Part shown: positions 34,028 through 43,789 of the stretch, one piece after another
Position numbering within the stretch: the first letter of the stretch is position 1
Layout of the letters: the number at the start of each line of letters is the position of its first letter
Assembly (NCBI RefSeq): GCF_963677315.1
Contig: NZ_OY781939.1
Location: 1,736,001-1,800,000, forward strand
Source of the DNA: an uncultured Sphaerochaeta sp.
GTDB taxonomy: Bacteria; Spirochaetota; Spirochaetia; Sphaerochaetales; Sphaerochaetaceae
Length of the DNA stretch: 64,000 nt
Direction: 5' to 3'
Position numbers and translations under genes: made by a program
Notes under the pieces: model-generated
The model's input: the letters and a program-made list of their open reading frames with translations, nothing else
Told to the model about the DNA's origin: nothing
Databases searched by the model: none

Positions 34028-34039
34028 AGGAGAGAGACT

Positions 34040-34885
34040 ATGCGCAAAATCAAAGCTTCAAGAATTCTTCTCTATCTTGCCGCCGGCGTGCTGTTCATCT
34101 ATATCATTGCACCATTTCTCTGGCTGATTATCATGTCCATCAGTTCCTCTTCCGATCTGACCGCAAAACCACTGAGATGGATACCACAACAGTTGAACTT
34201 TGAGTCATACCAAGAACTCCTTACGATGGGTATCAACAGTAGAGGAGAACTGTTCCTTCATGGACTGGGAAACAGTTTAAAAACAGCATTAATTGCAGTC
34301 TCCATTTCAATCCTGGTGACAATCCCAGCTTCCTGGGTGTTCTCCCGGTATAAGGGGAAAAAGAACATTATACTCTCTTTGGCAATCTTTACCTTCATGC
34401 TGCCCCCAGTGGCTTATGCACTCCCGCTCTACCGTATGTTGGCAAGAATAGGATGGCTTGATAATTCATTCGCTTTGGCGCTGGTTTACTGCACAATCGT
34501 ATTACCCTTCTGTGTCTGGCTGATCAAGGAGAACATAGACAACATTCCTTTTGAGCTGGAAGAAGCAGCAATCATAGATGGAGCATCCTTGTTCAAGAGA
34601 ATCACCATGGTGGTGCTCCCACTGCTGCTTCCTGCCCTTGGTACCGTTGCCCTCCTCGCTCTCATCATGGCGTGGGATGAATACTTCTATGCAATGCTCT
34701 ATACGAACAGCAAGCAAGCAATTACCTTACCGGTAGTCATTGCAAACCTTGCATCGGGAAGACAATCCAACTACAGCCTGATCGCAGCAGGAGGAGTACT
34801 GGCAAGTGCACCACCGGTCATCATTGGTTTCCTGTTCCAACGTTCGCTCATAAAAGGACTGGTAATGGGAGGCGTCAAGGAATGA
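34040..34885 (+). CDS. carbohydrate ABC transporter permease, MalG/UgpE type
   Basis: 281 residues. EAA loop E-A-A-I-I-D-G-A-S-L-F-K-R-I with L-P-L-L; C-terminus G-L-V-M-G-G-V-K-E. AGAGGAGAG precedes the ATG. The last 4 bp overlap the ROK gene (ATGA arrangement), which ties transport to phosphorylation. Confidence 0.93.
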   Translation: MRKIKASRILLYLAAGVLFIYIIAPFLWLIIMSISSSSDLTAKPLRWIPQQLNFESYQELLTMGINSRGELFLHGLGNSLKTALIAVSISILVTIPASWVFSRYKGKKNIILSLAIFTFMLPPVAYALPLYRMLARIGWLDNSFALALVYCTIVLPFCVWLIKENIDNIPFELEEAAIIDGASLFKRITMVVLPLLLPALGTVALLALIMAWDEYFYAMLYTNSKQAITLPVVIANLASGRQSNYSLIAAGGVLASAPPVIIGFLFQRSLIKGLVMGGVKE

Positions 34886-35781
34886 GTCTATTTGTAGGAT
34901 TCGATATCGGAGGAACAAGTATCAAGCATATGCTGATCGATTCCTCCTACACAGTATTACACACTGGTAGCTTTGAGACATTGGGACCAGGTGGACCAGA
35001 CGAAGCCTTGGATACCATGACCAAGATAGTCCATGCATATGAGGATCAAGAGAAGCAAAAGGTCCAGAGTGTAGGTATCGGTTGTACTGGTCCGGTGGAT
35101 ATCCATACCGGTACCATCCAGAACCCCTACACATTACCGGGATTTGAAGGCAAGAGCTTGAAAGAGCGGCTTATTCCTTCTCTTGGTATCCCTGTCCTGG
35201 TGGAGAACGACGCAAATACAGCCCACGTGGGTGAGATTCATTATTGCGGGATTACGCAAGAGAACACGATGATGATTACCTTCGGCACTGGTGTCGGGGT
35301 ATCCCTTCGGATGCAGGGCGAGCTCTTCAGAACACCTGGGGGAGTTCATCCTGAAATCGGCCATATGACCGTAAGTATTTCTTCTCCTGGCCAATGTTAT
35401 TGTTCTCGGACGAACTGCTTTGAACATGTAATGTCTGGGACAGCAATAAACGCGTATGCATCAGCTACGTATGGGATGACACCAGAGGCCATACTTGAGG
35501 GAGAGGATAGGGAAAAAGCTACGGAATTTCTGGATCGGATGGTCACGGCGACAACCGATGCAATTTCCTCGTTAGCAATGATTTTCGCATCTGAAGTGGT
35601 GATTCTGGGCGGAGGCATGCATCAGTTCATTGGAAAATACATTCTACCCCACGTACAGCAGAGACTGAATGCCATGCTTCCTGTTTACGGAAAAACCACA
35701 TTGGTTGAAGCACGATATGGGGCATTATCGGGAAGTTATGGTGCTGCTGTAATGGCTGCCCAAACAATACAGAATTTGTAG
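34882..35781 (+). CDS. ROK-family sugar kinase
   Basis: 299 residues. The ATP-binding motif D-I-G-G-T-S-I-K is at residues 8-15. The sugar-binding catalytic block E-N-D-A-N-T-A follows, then H-P-E-I-G-H-M and the zinc cluster C-Y-C-S-R-T-N-C-F-E. It probably makes a sugar 6-phosphate in the cytoplasm (glucose, N-acetylglucosamine or N-acetylmannosamine type). No helix-turn-helix is present, so it is a kinase rather than a ROK repressor. The zinc loop C-x-C-x4-C lacks the usual glycines. Confidence 0.9.
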   Translation: MSLFVGFDIGGTSIKHMLIDSSYTVLHTGSFETLGPGGPDEALDTMTKIVHAYEDQEKQKVQSVGIGCTGPVDIHTGTIQNPYTLPGFEGKSLKERLIPSLGIPVLVENDANTAHVGEIHYCGITQENTMMITFGTGVGVSLRMQGELFRTPGGVHPEIGHMTVSISSPGQCYCSRTNCFEHVMSGTAINAYASATYGMTPEAILEGEDREKATEFLDRMVTATTDAISSLAMIFASEVVILGGGMHQFIGKYILPHVQQRLNAMLPVYGKTTLVEARYGALSGSYGAAVMAAQTIQNL

Positions 35782-35808
35782 AGATCATTATAGAATAAGG
35801 ACAGGATT

Positions 35809-36855
35809 ATGAGAGATTTTATTACCAGGTACACACCACTGCTTACAGATGCTACAGGTGTTGCATCAATTCTTCTCGAGATGGAACGTCAGATGGATGA
35901 TGTAAGGGCCACCAATGTAACACAGGGTGATGCGATCAAGGAATTTGCTGATTCCATCAGACAGAATAAGCGCATCATTATGCTGGGCATGGGAGCTTCC
36001 CACTGGGTGAACGAACTGTTCGCGTTTCAACTGAGAAGAGCAGGTATCTATGCACTTGCCATTCCTGCCTCAGAATTTCTCTATGATCCTATCCCACTTT
36101 CTTCAGAGTTGGTGCTCCTAACAAGCCAGTCGGGAGAATCAGTGGAAACCGTCAAGTGCTTGAAACACCTTGAGGGGGTTACTTTATATGGTATCACGCT
36201 GAATAAGGAGAGCACCATCGGGAAAGCTACGAAGGCAATTATTGCACCTGGTGGCTCCGAGAAGGCTTTCGCTGGCACTCGAAGTGTCACGCTGACACTT
36301 GCTTGCATGGCATACATCTGCGCAGACTTAGGAATACTTTCCACCCAAACAATACAGACCATGGTCGATTTTGAACAAGACAACTTGGAAGCAATGCACG
36401 CTGCGGTAGCCTTGCTGCATTCAAAAAGCAGTATTGTTACAACAGGAAGAAGTCTATTCAGTCCCCTTGCGCAGTTGTTTGCACTTGGAGGGGAAGAACT
36501 CGGCGGGAAGCCAATACTCTGCAATGAGACCGGCCAGTTGCGACATGGACCGCTCGAGGTCCTTTCCTCCAATTCTGTAGTAGTGGTATTCAGGCAAAGT
36601 GGCGAACTCGGTATTCTCGCGAAAAGTTTCGTCAGTATACAACAGAAGACCGGTTGCTCTCTCATTGTCATTGACTCATCAGGACTTGAGCCCCTGGAGG
36701 GAGCAATTACCATTGCTTGCCCTGCAGGAAATGACATAGCAGCAGCCTTGGCTGTCATGGAGACATTCCAGTCATTGATGATTGCGTATGCATGCGGGAA
36801 AAACAAGCAGACGGGAGTCCCCAAGTATTCGACAAAGATTACCAAAACAGAGTAG
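35809..36855 (+). CDS. double SIS-domain protein (GlmS-C / AgaS-like)
   Basis: 348 residues with two SIS folds. M-L-G-M-G-A-S and T-S-Q-S-G-E-S-V-E-T are in the first; V-T-T-G-R-S, N-E-T-G-Q-L-R-H-G-P-L-E-V and V-V-V-F in the second. This layout fits amino-sugar-phosphate isomerases/deaminases such as the glutamine-free GlmS-like and AgaS proteins. It is distinct from the FrlB-like paralogues elsewhere in the window (no R-R-Y C-terminus). It probably converts an amino sugar phosphate made by the ROK kinase. Confidence 0.82.
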   Translation: MRDFITRYTPLLTDATGVASILLEMERQMDDVRATNVTQGDAIKEFADSIRQNKRIIMLGMGASHWVNELFAFQLRRAGIYALAIPASEFLYDPIPLSSELVLLTSQSGESVETVKCLKHLEGVTLYGITLNKESTIGKATKAIIAPGGSEKAFAGTRSVTLTLACMAYICADLGILSTQTIQTMVDFEQDNLEAMHAAVALLHSKSSIVTTGRSLFSPLAQLFALGGEELGGKPILCNETGQLRHGPLEVLSSNSVVVVFRQSGELGILAKSFVSIQQKTGCSLIVIDSSGLEPLEGAITIACPAGNDIAAALAVMETFQSLMIAYACGKNKQTGVPKYSTKITKTE

Positions 36856-36865
36856 AATAATCGGT

Positions 36866-37687
36866 ATGTTGATATGGGATGCGATTGAAACACAACAACA
36901 TCTTTTCAGTGCCACCGATCTGAAACTTATTGAGTATCTCAGGCAAACTCCTAATATTGTGTTCAAGTCAATTACTGAGGTGATTGAAGAGAGCGGGGTA
37001 AGCTATGGTAGTGTCATTCGGTTTACCAAGAAACTGGGGTGCTCTGGATTTCAGGATTTCAAGATTAGACTGGCAGGGGAAAACCATCAGCACGAACCTC
37101 TTAACGACGAGGAAGTACTCGGGACCTCATGGATGGAGAACATGCTGCGTACTGCCAGGCAGCAACTGTTGGTAACCGCGAGAAACTGTGATAAAGCAGT
37201 GCTTTCTACGATTGTACAACGAATAATCAACGCGAGACAGATATTGGTGGTTGGGGTTGGAGGCTCCTACCCTGTTGCGCAGGAGCTGACGTACAGACTC
37301 CTGCGTATGGGATTTGCAAATACGAGTATAGAATCGGACGAGCATGCACAGGGCTACAGGATCAGCATGCTCGGCCCTAAGGATCTTCTGATTGTGTTCT
37401 CCTATTCAGGGTCCACGAAGAGTATTTTGGATACAGCCAGACTTGCAAAGCAGGCACATGTCCATATTGCTGTGTTCACCAACTATGTGAAATCACCACT
37501 TATGGAACTCGCAGATAGTGCATTGATCACCTCAATCAGGGAGCCGGCCCTTCAGGCAGAGCTAGGGACAAAGCTGCCATTCTACTTTCTGCTTGAATTA
37601 TTGTGTGAATCGCTCTATGAAGAGTCAAAACCTGCAAGAGAAGCACTCGAGCACACTTCTGAGGCAGTCTCGGATAAATTATTGTAG
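36866..37687 (+). CDS. MurR/RpiR-family transcriptional regulator
   Basis: 274 residues from ATG 36866, ten bases after the SIS gene. A helix-turn-helix spans the first ~75 residues (S-V-I-R-F-T-K-K-L-G-C-S-G-F-Q-D-F-K). A SIS effector domain lies at ~105-240 (V-V-G-V-G-G-S-Y, F-S-Y-S-G-S-T-K-S). It senses a sugar phosphate and controls the ABC/ROK/SIS operon it belongs to. Confidence 0.9.
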   Translation: MLIWDAIETQQHLFSATDLKLIEYLRQTPNIVFKSITEVIEESGVSYGSVIRFTKKLGCSGFQDFKIRLAGENHQHEPLNDEEVLGTSWMENMLRTARQQLLVTARNCDKAVLSTIVQRIINARQILVVGVGGSYPVAQELTYRLLRMGFANTSIESDEHAQGYRISMLGPKDLLIVFSYSGSTKSILDTARLAKQAHVHIAVFTNYVKSPLMELADSALITSIREPALQAELGTKLPFYFLLELLCESLYEESKPAREALEHTSEAVSDKLL

Positions 37688-37715
37688 GGTTAACGTCTTT
37701 CCATATCCAGCAGTG

Positions 37716-37740
37716 CAGTCAAGGTAGGCTACCTTGACTG
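37716..37740 (+). terminator. terminator-like stem-loop after the RpiR gene
   Basis: CAGTCAAGGTA (37716-37726) pairs perfectly with TACCTTGACTG (37730-37740). The 11-bp stem lies 29 bp after the operon's last stop. No T-tract follows, so factor-dependent termination or message protection is more likely than classic intrinsic termination. Confidence 0.5.
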
Positions 37741-38112
37741 GCAAACAAATATCATCAACTAACATAAATTTATCTCTTAATAATATCAGAACTATCAGAA
37801 CAGAACACCTAATAACCAGTTCATCCAATCCTGTCTTCTTAAGTATCTATTTATCTTACTGATTCATTGAAAAGCGCAATTAAATTATTAGTGATTATTT
37901 TTGATAAAAATCTAAGACAAACTAATGAGTGCATTCAATGAGACCCCATGTTAGAATAATAGCTAATTGGCATGCTTGTGTATCAGTTCCTATACTTCCG
38001 CACGTTGAGTAGCATGAAGATTTATTGCATGTTTTTACAATTGCCTATTGGGCATCTGTGGGGGTATGCAATAAGAAAATTTCATTATTTGTTATTTATG
38101 GAGATACAATAA
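37741..38112. other. AT-rich boundary between sugar operon and defence island
   Basis: About 370 bp, markedly AT-rich, no gene seen. The promoter of the SIR2 gene must lie here but no confident -35/-10 pair was found. Confidence 0.45.
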
Positions 38113-39516
38113 ATGGCTATCAGCTGTCCGAACACCAAGCTTTCTAAAGAACTAAATACTTTAAAAGTACGCGATGATTCAAAAATTTTAAGATTTTATG
38201 CGACGGACTACGAAGATGAAAAGAAATATACTTTTATTGAAGGTGATTCAGCCACTTGGTGTTCTGAAAGTCAATTTACCGATATTGATTTGAGAAAAAG
38301 GATAGAACCTTGGCTAACATCTCTGTTTCAGTCTGAACACCTCGCCTTGTTAGTCGGTAGCGGATTAACTACAGCAATTGAACGTGAGGCATGTGGAGAT
38401 AGCAATAATGGAATGGGTGCATTTACACCTAAATCACGTTATAAAATTCAAATCGAAAAGAAAGCTACTGAAAGTGTTCAACTTACTTGTAGAGGGAATA
38501 CTCCAAATATCGAAGATTACATTCGAGTAATGAATGAGCTTCTTGCTGGTCTTAAGATTCTCGATGATGCTGAGGCTATTGAAGAGTTGAGCGAAGAGAT
38601 AGATTCTGTTATTAAAAATTTTGTAGCAAATATTTCGAATATTGAGAATCGAATAATATTAGCCAATGAAACTACGAGAACTATGGCTTTCAATACACTT
38701 GTACTATTTCTTATGAGTTTCGCTAGCCGAACAGGAACGCGCGACAGACTTAATATTTTTACAACTAATTATGATAGACTAATCGAAGCTGCAGCAGATA
38801 TTGCAGGAATCAGACTGATTGATAGATTTGTGGGTTCCCTAACTCCAATTTTCCGATCTTCCCGTATGGATATCGACATGCACTATAACCCACCAGGAAT
38901 TAGAGGAGAGCCTCGCTACTTAGAAGGTGTTGTTCATTATACGAAACTCCATGGATCAATCGACTGGGTACAATCAAATAATGAAATTAGGAAAATTGGA
39001 TTACCTTTCGGAGCTTTACATATCGAACCATATTTAGAAGCTCCTGGTATCAATGCGTCACCTTCTAAGACAATTATCTACCCAAATGCTTCAAAAGATA
39101 GAGAGACTTCTGAGTATCCCTTCGTAGAGTTATTTAGGGATTTTGCAGCTGCATTATGCCGACCTAATAGTACTCTGGTAATCTATGGATATAGCTTTGG
39201 AGATGATCACCTCAATCGTATTATCCGGGATATGCTCACAATCCCATCCACGCATCTAATTATTATTGCATATGGAGATTCGAATGAGAGGATTATGGAT
39301 TTCTATAAACGCGTTGGAAGGCCTGCTCAAATTTCATTAATCATAGGACCTGATATAGGCAATATTTCTTCATTAGTCAATTGTTTCTTACCAAAGCCTT
39401 CAATCGATAGAACCACTATACGCATGGCTGATTTATTACGCCAACGGTATGAACAACCTCATGAACCAAAGAAACCTCAAGAAGGGGGTGATGTCAATGA
39501 CAACCCCACTCGCTAA
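38113..39516 (+). CDS. SIR2-family protein of a SIR2-HerA anti-phage system
   Basis: 467 residues. The SIR2-type NAD-binding fold shows L-L-V-G-S-G-L-T (~79-86), F-T-T-N-Y-D-R (~216-222), K-L-H-G-S-I-D-W (~277-284) and the C-terminal I-Y-G-Y-S-F-G-D-D-H. In SIR2-HerA defence the SIR2 protein depletes NAD on phage infection in complex with the HerA ATPase, whose gene overlaps this one. Codon use and base composition are more AT-rich than in the sugar operons, which suggests transfer. System assignment is from the gene pair. Confidence 0.88.
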   Translation: MAISCPNTKLSKELNTLKVRDDSKILRFYATDYEDEKKYTFIEGDSATWCSESQFTDIDLRKRIEPWLTSLFQSEHLALLVGSGLTTAIEREACGDSNNGMGAFTPKSRYKIQIEKKATESVQLTCRGNTPNIEDYIRVMNELLAGLKILDDAEAIEELSEEIDSVIKNFVANISNIENRIILANETTRTMAFNTLVLFLMSFASRTGTRDRLNIFTTNYDRLIEAAADIAGIRLIDRFVGSLTPIFRSSRMDIDMHYNPPGIRGEPRYLEGVVHYTKLHGSIDWVQSNNEIRKIGLPFGALHIEPYLEAPGINASPSKTIIYPNASKDRETSEYPFVELFRDFAAALCRPNSTLVIYGYSFGDDHLNRIIRDMLTIPSTHLIIIAYGDSNERIMDFYKRVGRPAQISLIIGPDIGNISSLVNCFLPKPSIDRTTIRMADLLRQRYEQPHEPKKPQEGGDVNDNPTR

Positions 39517-41602
39517 TACTGATTCATTGAGAATAGGTAGTATAGATTTTGTTTCACCAAGTGAGATAAAAGTATTGCTCGACTTAGAAGCTCCGAGCTC
39601 GATTGCTCTTAATACAGGTTCGCCAAAACCATTTCCTCGTATCAATAGCTATGTACTTATACCAGGGGAAAATGGTTTTATAGTTTCTCAAATCGAATGG
39701 ATAACAGTTGAACGATCTCAATATCCTAAAAGAAAGGGTATTCAAGATTTTGGAATTATCGATTTACCTTATCCTTTAAGAAAGATGAGTATCAATCCAT
39801 TAGGGGTCCTTACAGAAAGTATTACTCGCCAAGATCATCAGCCAATCTATTGTTTTCATCGTGGTATTGAAATATTCCCCACTGTCGGCGATCCTGTTTA
39901 TTTACCAACAGAAATCCAATTAAAATCCATTGTTGAATCTGGAGAGGCTCGTCGAGTCATCATAGGAACGAGCCCTCTTGCTGGGAATGCCTCTGTATCA
40001 ATTGATCCAGATAGGTTGTTTGGCCGACATCTTGCAATTCTTGGGAATACCGGTAGTGGAAAGTCCTGTTCAGTTGCAGGGGTAATACGTTGGTCCATTG
40101 AGGCTGCATCTAAACCTTTAGAGGATGAAAAAACAGGCAATTCCTCTAACTCGCGTTTTATCATATTGGATCCAAATGGAGAGTATTCGACTGCCTTCTC
40201 AGGGCTACAGCATGTCAAAAAATTTGGAGTAGAAGCCAACCTTGAAAATCATATCAAGCAACTCAAGGTACCTTTATGGTTATTTAATAGCTCTGAATGG
40301 GCTGCTATCAGCCAAGCAAGCGCAAAGACACAACGGCCTACAATTACTCAAGCCTTGAGATCTGTCAGAGATGGAGAAATTCAGCAGCCATCAGGATTAG
40401 AAAGTCATGATATGCGACGATATCTAAGAACCCTTGTATCATCACTCACCATATCAATAAGTAAGGGCCATCCATGGGGTACCTTCCCTTGTCCAAAAAA
40501 TTTTACACAGATGGTTGAAGCATGGAGAGATCACATTGTCACAAATAGTTACTTCAATGAAGAAGAAAACGCCGCAATATTTAATCTGCAAAAAAAATTG
40601 GACAGTTTATTATCGACAAGAAAACCAACTTCAAATAATAAATATCCTAACTTTAACTACACCCGGTCTGAAGTAAATGAATTATTATCCCTTACACGTA
40701 CAGCGCATGAGACATTTGGAGGATCGTCACAAGATATTCTGCCTATTGATGCTGACATCCCTAGACCATTTACTGGAGAAGAATTTATACATAGTATTGA
40801 AGCAAATGCGGAGCTCTTGGGAACTTCAGAATATATAGAAACGATGCTCATGCGTATTCGTAGTCTTTTATCTGATTCCATATTAAAAAGAGTCATTTGT
40901 TCAGACACAACCACTACTCTCGAGCAATGGCTGGATGAGTATATCTGTCCAAGCAATACAACTGAAGGATCTATTACGGTAATTGATTTATCTCTGATAC
41001 CAGCACAATTAATACACATTATTACTGCAGTAATTGCACGTATAACTTTAGAAGCATTACAACGGTATCGAAAATTTAACAATGGGAAAACATTACCTAC
41101 CACCCTGGTAATGGAGGAAGCCCATCTTTTTGTTAAGCGGTATAACAATGAAAACGAAGATTCAAATGCTACTGAGTTGTGTACAAGAGTTTTTGAAAAA
41201 ATCGCCCGAGAAGGACGAAAATTTGGCTTGGGGTTGGTTCTTTCATCTCAACGACCTAGCGAATTATCACCAACAGTTTTATCACAATGCAACAGTTTCT
41301 TGTTACACCGTATAAGCAATGATCGAGACCAAGAGCTTGTAAGTAGATTAGTACCAGATAATTTGCGTGGGCTATTACGTGAATTACCTTCATTACCCTC
41401 TCAGAATGCAATCTTATTGGGATGGGCTTCTGAACTCCCCGTTCTAGTCCATATGAATTATTTGAAAAAGAAATTTAGACCAAGGTCTGATGATCCTGAG
41501 TACTGGAATGTCTGGACAAATAAAAATAGAACAGTGGATTGGAAGCCGATTGCTGAGGACTGGCAGAATTACGGGAAGGAAAGTAATGACTCTGATGGAT
41601 AG
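39491..41602 (+). CDS. herA: HerA-like hexameric ATPase of the SIR2-HerA system
   Basis: 703 residues. The HerA barrel covers about the first 170 residues. The RecA-like core has Walker A G-N-T-G-S-G-K-S at ~185 and Walker B T-L-V-M-E-E-A-H-L near 538. The arginine-finger region A-R-E-G-R-K-F-G-L and S-S-Q-R-P-S-E-L-S are standard for HerA/FtsK relatives. ATG 39491 lies within the 3' end of the SIR2 gene (26-bp overlap) after AGGGGG; ATG 39497 is possible. It is expected to form the ring scaffold that activates SIR2. Confidence 0.9.
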   Translation: MSMTTPLANTDSLRIGSIDFVSPSEIKVLLDLEAPSSIALNTGSPKPFPRINSYVLIPGENGFIVSQIEWITVERSQYPKRKGIQDFGIIDLPYPLRKMSINPLGVLTESITRQDHQPIYCFHRGIEIFPTVGDPVYLPTEIQLKSIVESGEARRVIIGTSPLAGNASVSIDPDRLFGRHLAILGNTGSGKSCSVAGVIRWSIEAASKPLEDEKTGNSSNSRFIILDPNGEYSTAFSGLQHVKKFGVEANLENHIKQLKVPLWLFNSSEWAAISQASAKTQRPTITQALRSVRDGEIQQPSGLESHDMRRYLRTLVSSLTISISKGHPWGTFPCPKNFTQMVEAWRDHIVTNSYFNEEENAAIFNLQKKLDSLLSTRKPTSNNKYPNFNYTRSEVNELLSLTRTAHETFGGSSQDILPIDADIPRPFTGEEFIHSIEANAELLGTSEYIETMLMRIRSLLSDSILKRVICSDTTTTLEQWLDEYICPSNTTEGSITVIDLSLIPAQLIHIITAVIARITLEALQRYRKFNNGKTLPTTLVMEEAHLFVKRYNNENEDSNATELCTRVFEKIAREGRKFGLGLVLSSQRPSELSPTVLSQCNSFLLHRISNDRDQELVSRLVPDNLRGLLRELPSLPSQNAILLGWASELPVLVHMNYLKKKFRPRSDDPEYWNVWTNKNRTVDWKPIAEDWQNYGKESNDSDG

Positions 41603-41669
41603 AAAACCTCATCTTCGATCATGGGTAATAGACACATGATTACACCATTACCTAGTTTCTTCCTGGCCA

Positions 41670-42598
41670 TCATTGATTGATTGTTAATTTTAAATGTTCT
41701 TTAAGTTTTCTCACCATTCTTTGTCTTTCTGACGATTCAACCCTTTCAAGGTTATGCATCTTCCACCTAACAGCTGGAAGATGCTGAATATGAGGAACAC
41801 TGAAATAGGACCAGTCAGGATGTCCTTCTTTAAAACCAATGAGAAATTGCTTATCGCGTTCATCGAGCATGTCGTGTACAGTCTTAATCAATGCGTATCT
41901 TGCTTCTTGAAGCTCCACCAATGTGGTAGGACCACTTGTCATTCCAGAGAAGTCAGCTTCATATGTTTGCTTAATATCCAACAACCTCGGATCGAGAATT
42001 TCCACAATCCTTCTATTATGAGAGATCAGATAAACAATGAAAGCTTCCTTTAGTTTTTCTGTTATCCCCTCATGTCCTAAAAGACCTTGTATGTCAAAGA
42101 GGTCCCGTGGATGCTGCCTGTCCAATGCAGCCATCATCTTACCTGCAAACAGGTCTTCAAAGGAGACAACGGGGACTTCTGCAAAACCAAAGGCATCCTC
42201 AGCGCTCTTAGATATCTGCATGACAGCCGGCTCATATACCGTTCCTCGTAAACCGGTGACAATTCAATCTTCACGACTGATCTGTCAGCCTCAACAATCA
42301 ACCGAGTTACCGTATCAGTATGATGTAACGAAGAATATTGGATTTTAGTATCTGGTATCTGTGCGACAATGGCACTACCGATACCTCTCATACTCCTCGT
42401 GATATCTTGAAGCGACTGCATACGTTCAGCAACAGGTACATATACGAGATCAATGTCTACTGAGAGACGTGGCATATCCCGGAAAACCAAGTTGACTGCT
42501 GTCCCTCCTTTCAGTGCAAAGCATGAGTATCTGCCTATGAGAGGCAAGAGACGTACCAAGAGTGCAACTTGCTTAAAATATGGGTTCTTGTTGTCCAT
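41670..42598 (-). pseudogene. abiEii: AbiEii-type nucleotidyltransferase toxin, frameshifted
   Basis: The N-terminal part (start 42598) has the nucleotidyltransferase motif K-G-G-T-A-V-N-L with D-I-D-L. Reading then leaves frame after K-I-E-L-S-P-V. The remainder (L-R-G-T-V-Y-E-P-A-V, then F-G-F-A-E-V-P-V-V-S-F-E-D-L and A-A-L-D-R-Q-H-P-R-D-L-F-D) continues in another frame down to 41670. Restoring one base in the A-run at 42250-42252 (T-run on the coding strand) joins both parts into one normal AbiEii. The start overlaps the AbiEi gene by 26 bp. It is inactive unless the shift is an error or is bypassed. Confidence 0.85.
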
Positions 42599-43337
42599 CC
42601 TGGGCCTCCTTGGGGACTGTGATCAAAAACTCTGCATCAAGCTTACCGCCTGGCACAATCTGACGCTTGCCTACACCCAGATCTATCTTGGATACGTCGA
42701 TATATTGATACCAAGTATGCCCTGCAGTCCTTGCAAGCCAGAGAAACAATCTCTTTGCCTTGATACTGGTGGAGGATTCCAGCAATTCCTGCAACAGCGT
42801 CGGCCGGAGATCTACAGCTCCGTCCATCATCAAACTCGCTTGCAAGATTTGCTCTTGTGAATCGATTGTACTGGTGAGCTCAATGAATGCCCGTTCAGGA
42901 GAGGAGTAGCATATTGGCCAATCCCAAGTGCCGAAAGGCACTTCAGTCATTCCGACTTTAACGTCTGGGAACGGCCCTGCCTTCATCATGGAAAATCCGG
43001 GAATGGTCCCTACTTTTTCCACCCACGTAGGAAGTCTCTGGGGACTGAGTAGTCTGATACTCGGTAACTTTCCAAGCATCAGAAAGTGGGCGTACCCGTG
43101 ATAAGTCAAGGCAGTCATGTGTCCGACATGGACATCATAACCGAGGAGATTGAGTGAATACACCACATTCTGCCATTTCAACGGAGGTCCTGGCTTTCTA
43201 TAGATACCGTGTACCACGGCTTCAAGCTTGCCAGAGCGAAGGTAGTAGTCCACGGTAGTATTTTCGATTCCACGACTTTTTAGCCACGCTCTATCTACGA
43301 GCAATCCTTCGGGTAACGCAAAATCAAGGGTAGCCAT
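42573..43337 (-). CDS. abiEi: AbiEi-type antitoxin (type IV toxin-antitoxin)
   Basis: 254 residues. An N-terminal winged-helix part (W-L-K-S-R-G-I-E-N-T-T-V-D-Y-Y-L-R-S-G-K-L-E) is followed by G-I-Y-R-K-P, V-G-H-M-T-A-L-T-Y-H-G and S-S-P-E-R-A-F-I-E-L, typical of AbiEi. It represses its own operon and counteracts the AbiEii nucleotidyltransferase. GGAGGCTCT precedes the ATG. It is intact while its toxin partner is broken, the expected order of decay. Confidence 0.85.
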   Translation of the reverse strand: MATLDFALPEGLLVDRAWLKSRGIENTTVDYYLRSGKLEAVVHGIYRKPGPPLKWQNVVYSLNLLGYDVHVGHMTALTYHGYAHFLMLGKLPSIRLLSPQRLPTWVEKVGTIPGFSMMKAGPFPDVKVGMTEVPFGTWDWPICYSSPERAFIELTSTIDSQEQILQASLMMDGAVDLRPTLLQELLESSTSIKAKRLFLWLARTAGHTWYQYIDVSKIDLGVGKRQIVPGGKLDAEFLITVPKEAQDGQQEPIF

Positions 43338-43789
43338 AGAGCCTCCAGTTTATAAAATATAATATTTACATATCTATACTCTGTAATTTGACGTAGTAAT
43401 AAACTCAGGTCAAGTTTATAATGTTGTCTATTTACATACCGATTATACGACTTCTGAACAATCCATAAACCAAAAGTGTGCACATGTACTTGATCATAAG
43501 CGCCATGATGATGCTTTGTTTGAAACAGCCTTGGTCAATGCAGTCTTTTGCATTCCCCCATAAACAGAACATGCAAGTTCCTTTCGGGAGCATAACCGAA
43601 TGGCCACGATGTTGCCAGCACAACGACTTCTTATCTAACCATGTTGAACCAATAGACCTATTGGTAAAATCGCATTCCTATAAAATCGGTTTTTATACGT
43701 TTTTCTGTTGCAAAATGCCATATTATAATGCAATAATAAGTATGTAATAGTATTTTTAACCGTATTTATGTCTAAAAAAGGAATACTCA
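43338..43789. other. divergent intergenic region, no gene recognised
   Basis: About 450 bp between the AbiE operon and the AbiL-like operon. The middle (43530-43630) is less AT-rich than the flanks and might be a gene remnant, but no family was recognised. The last 150 bp are AT-rich and should hold the promoter of the AbiL-like pair. Confidence 0.4.

Noticed and set aside
41603..41669. Possible hairpin (GGTAAT/ATTACC) between herA and the AbiEii pseudogene
   Set aside because: Only 6 bp, long loop and no T-tract.
43432..43747. Small frames on both strands between AbiE and AbiL-like operons
   Set aside because: Short, no start signals, no family resemblance.
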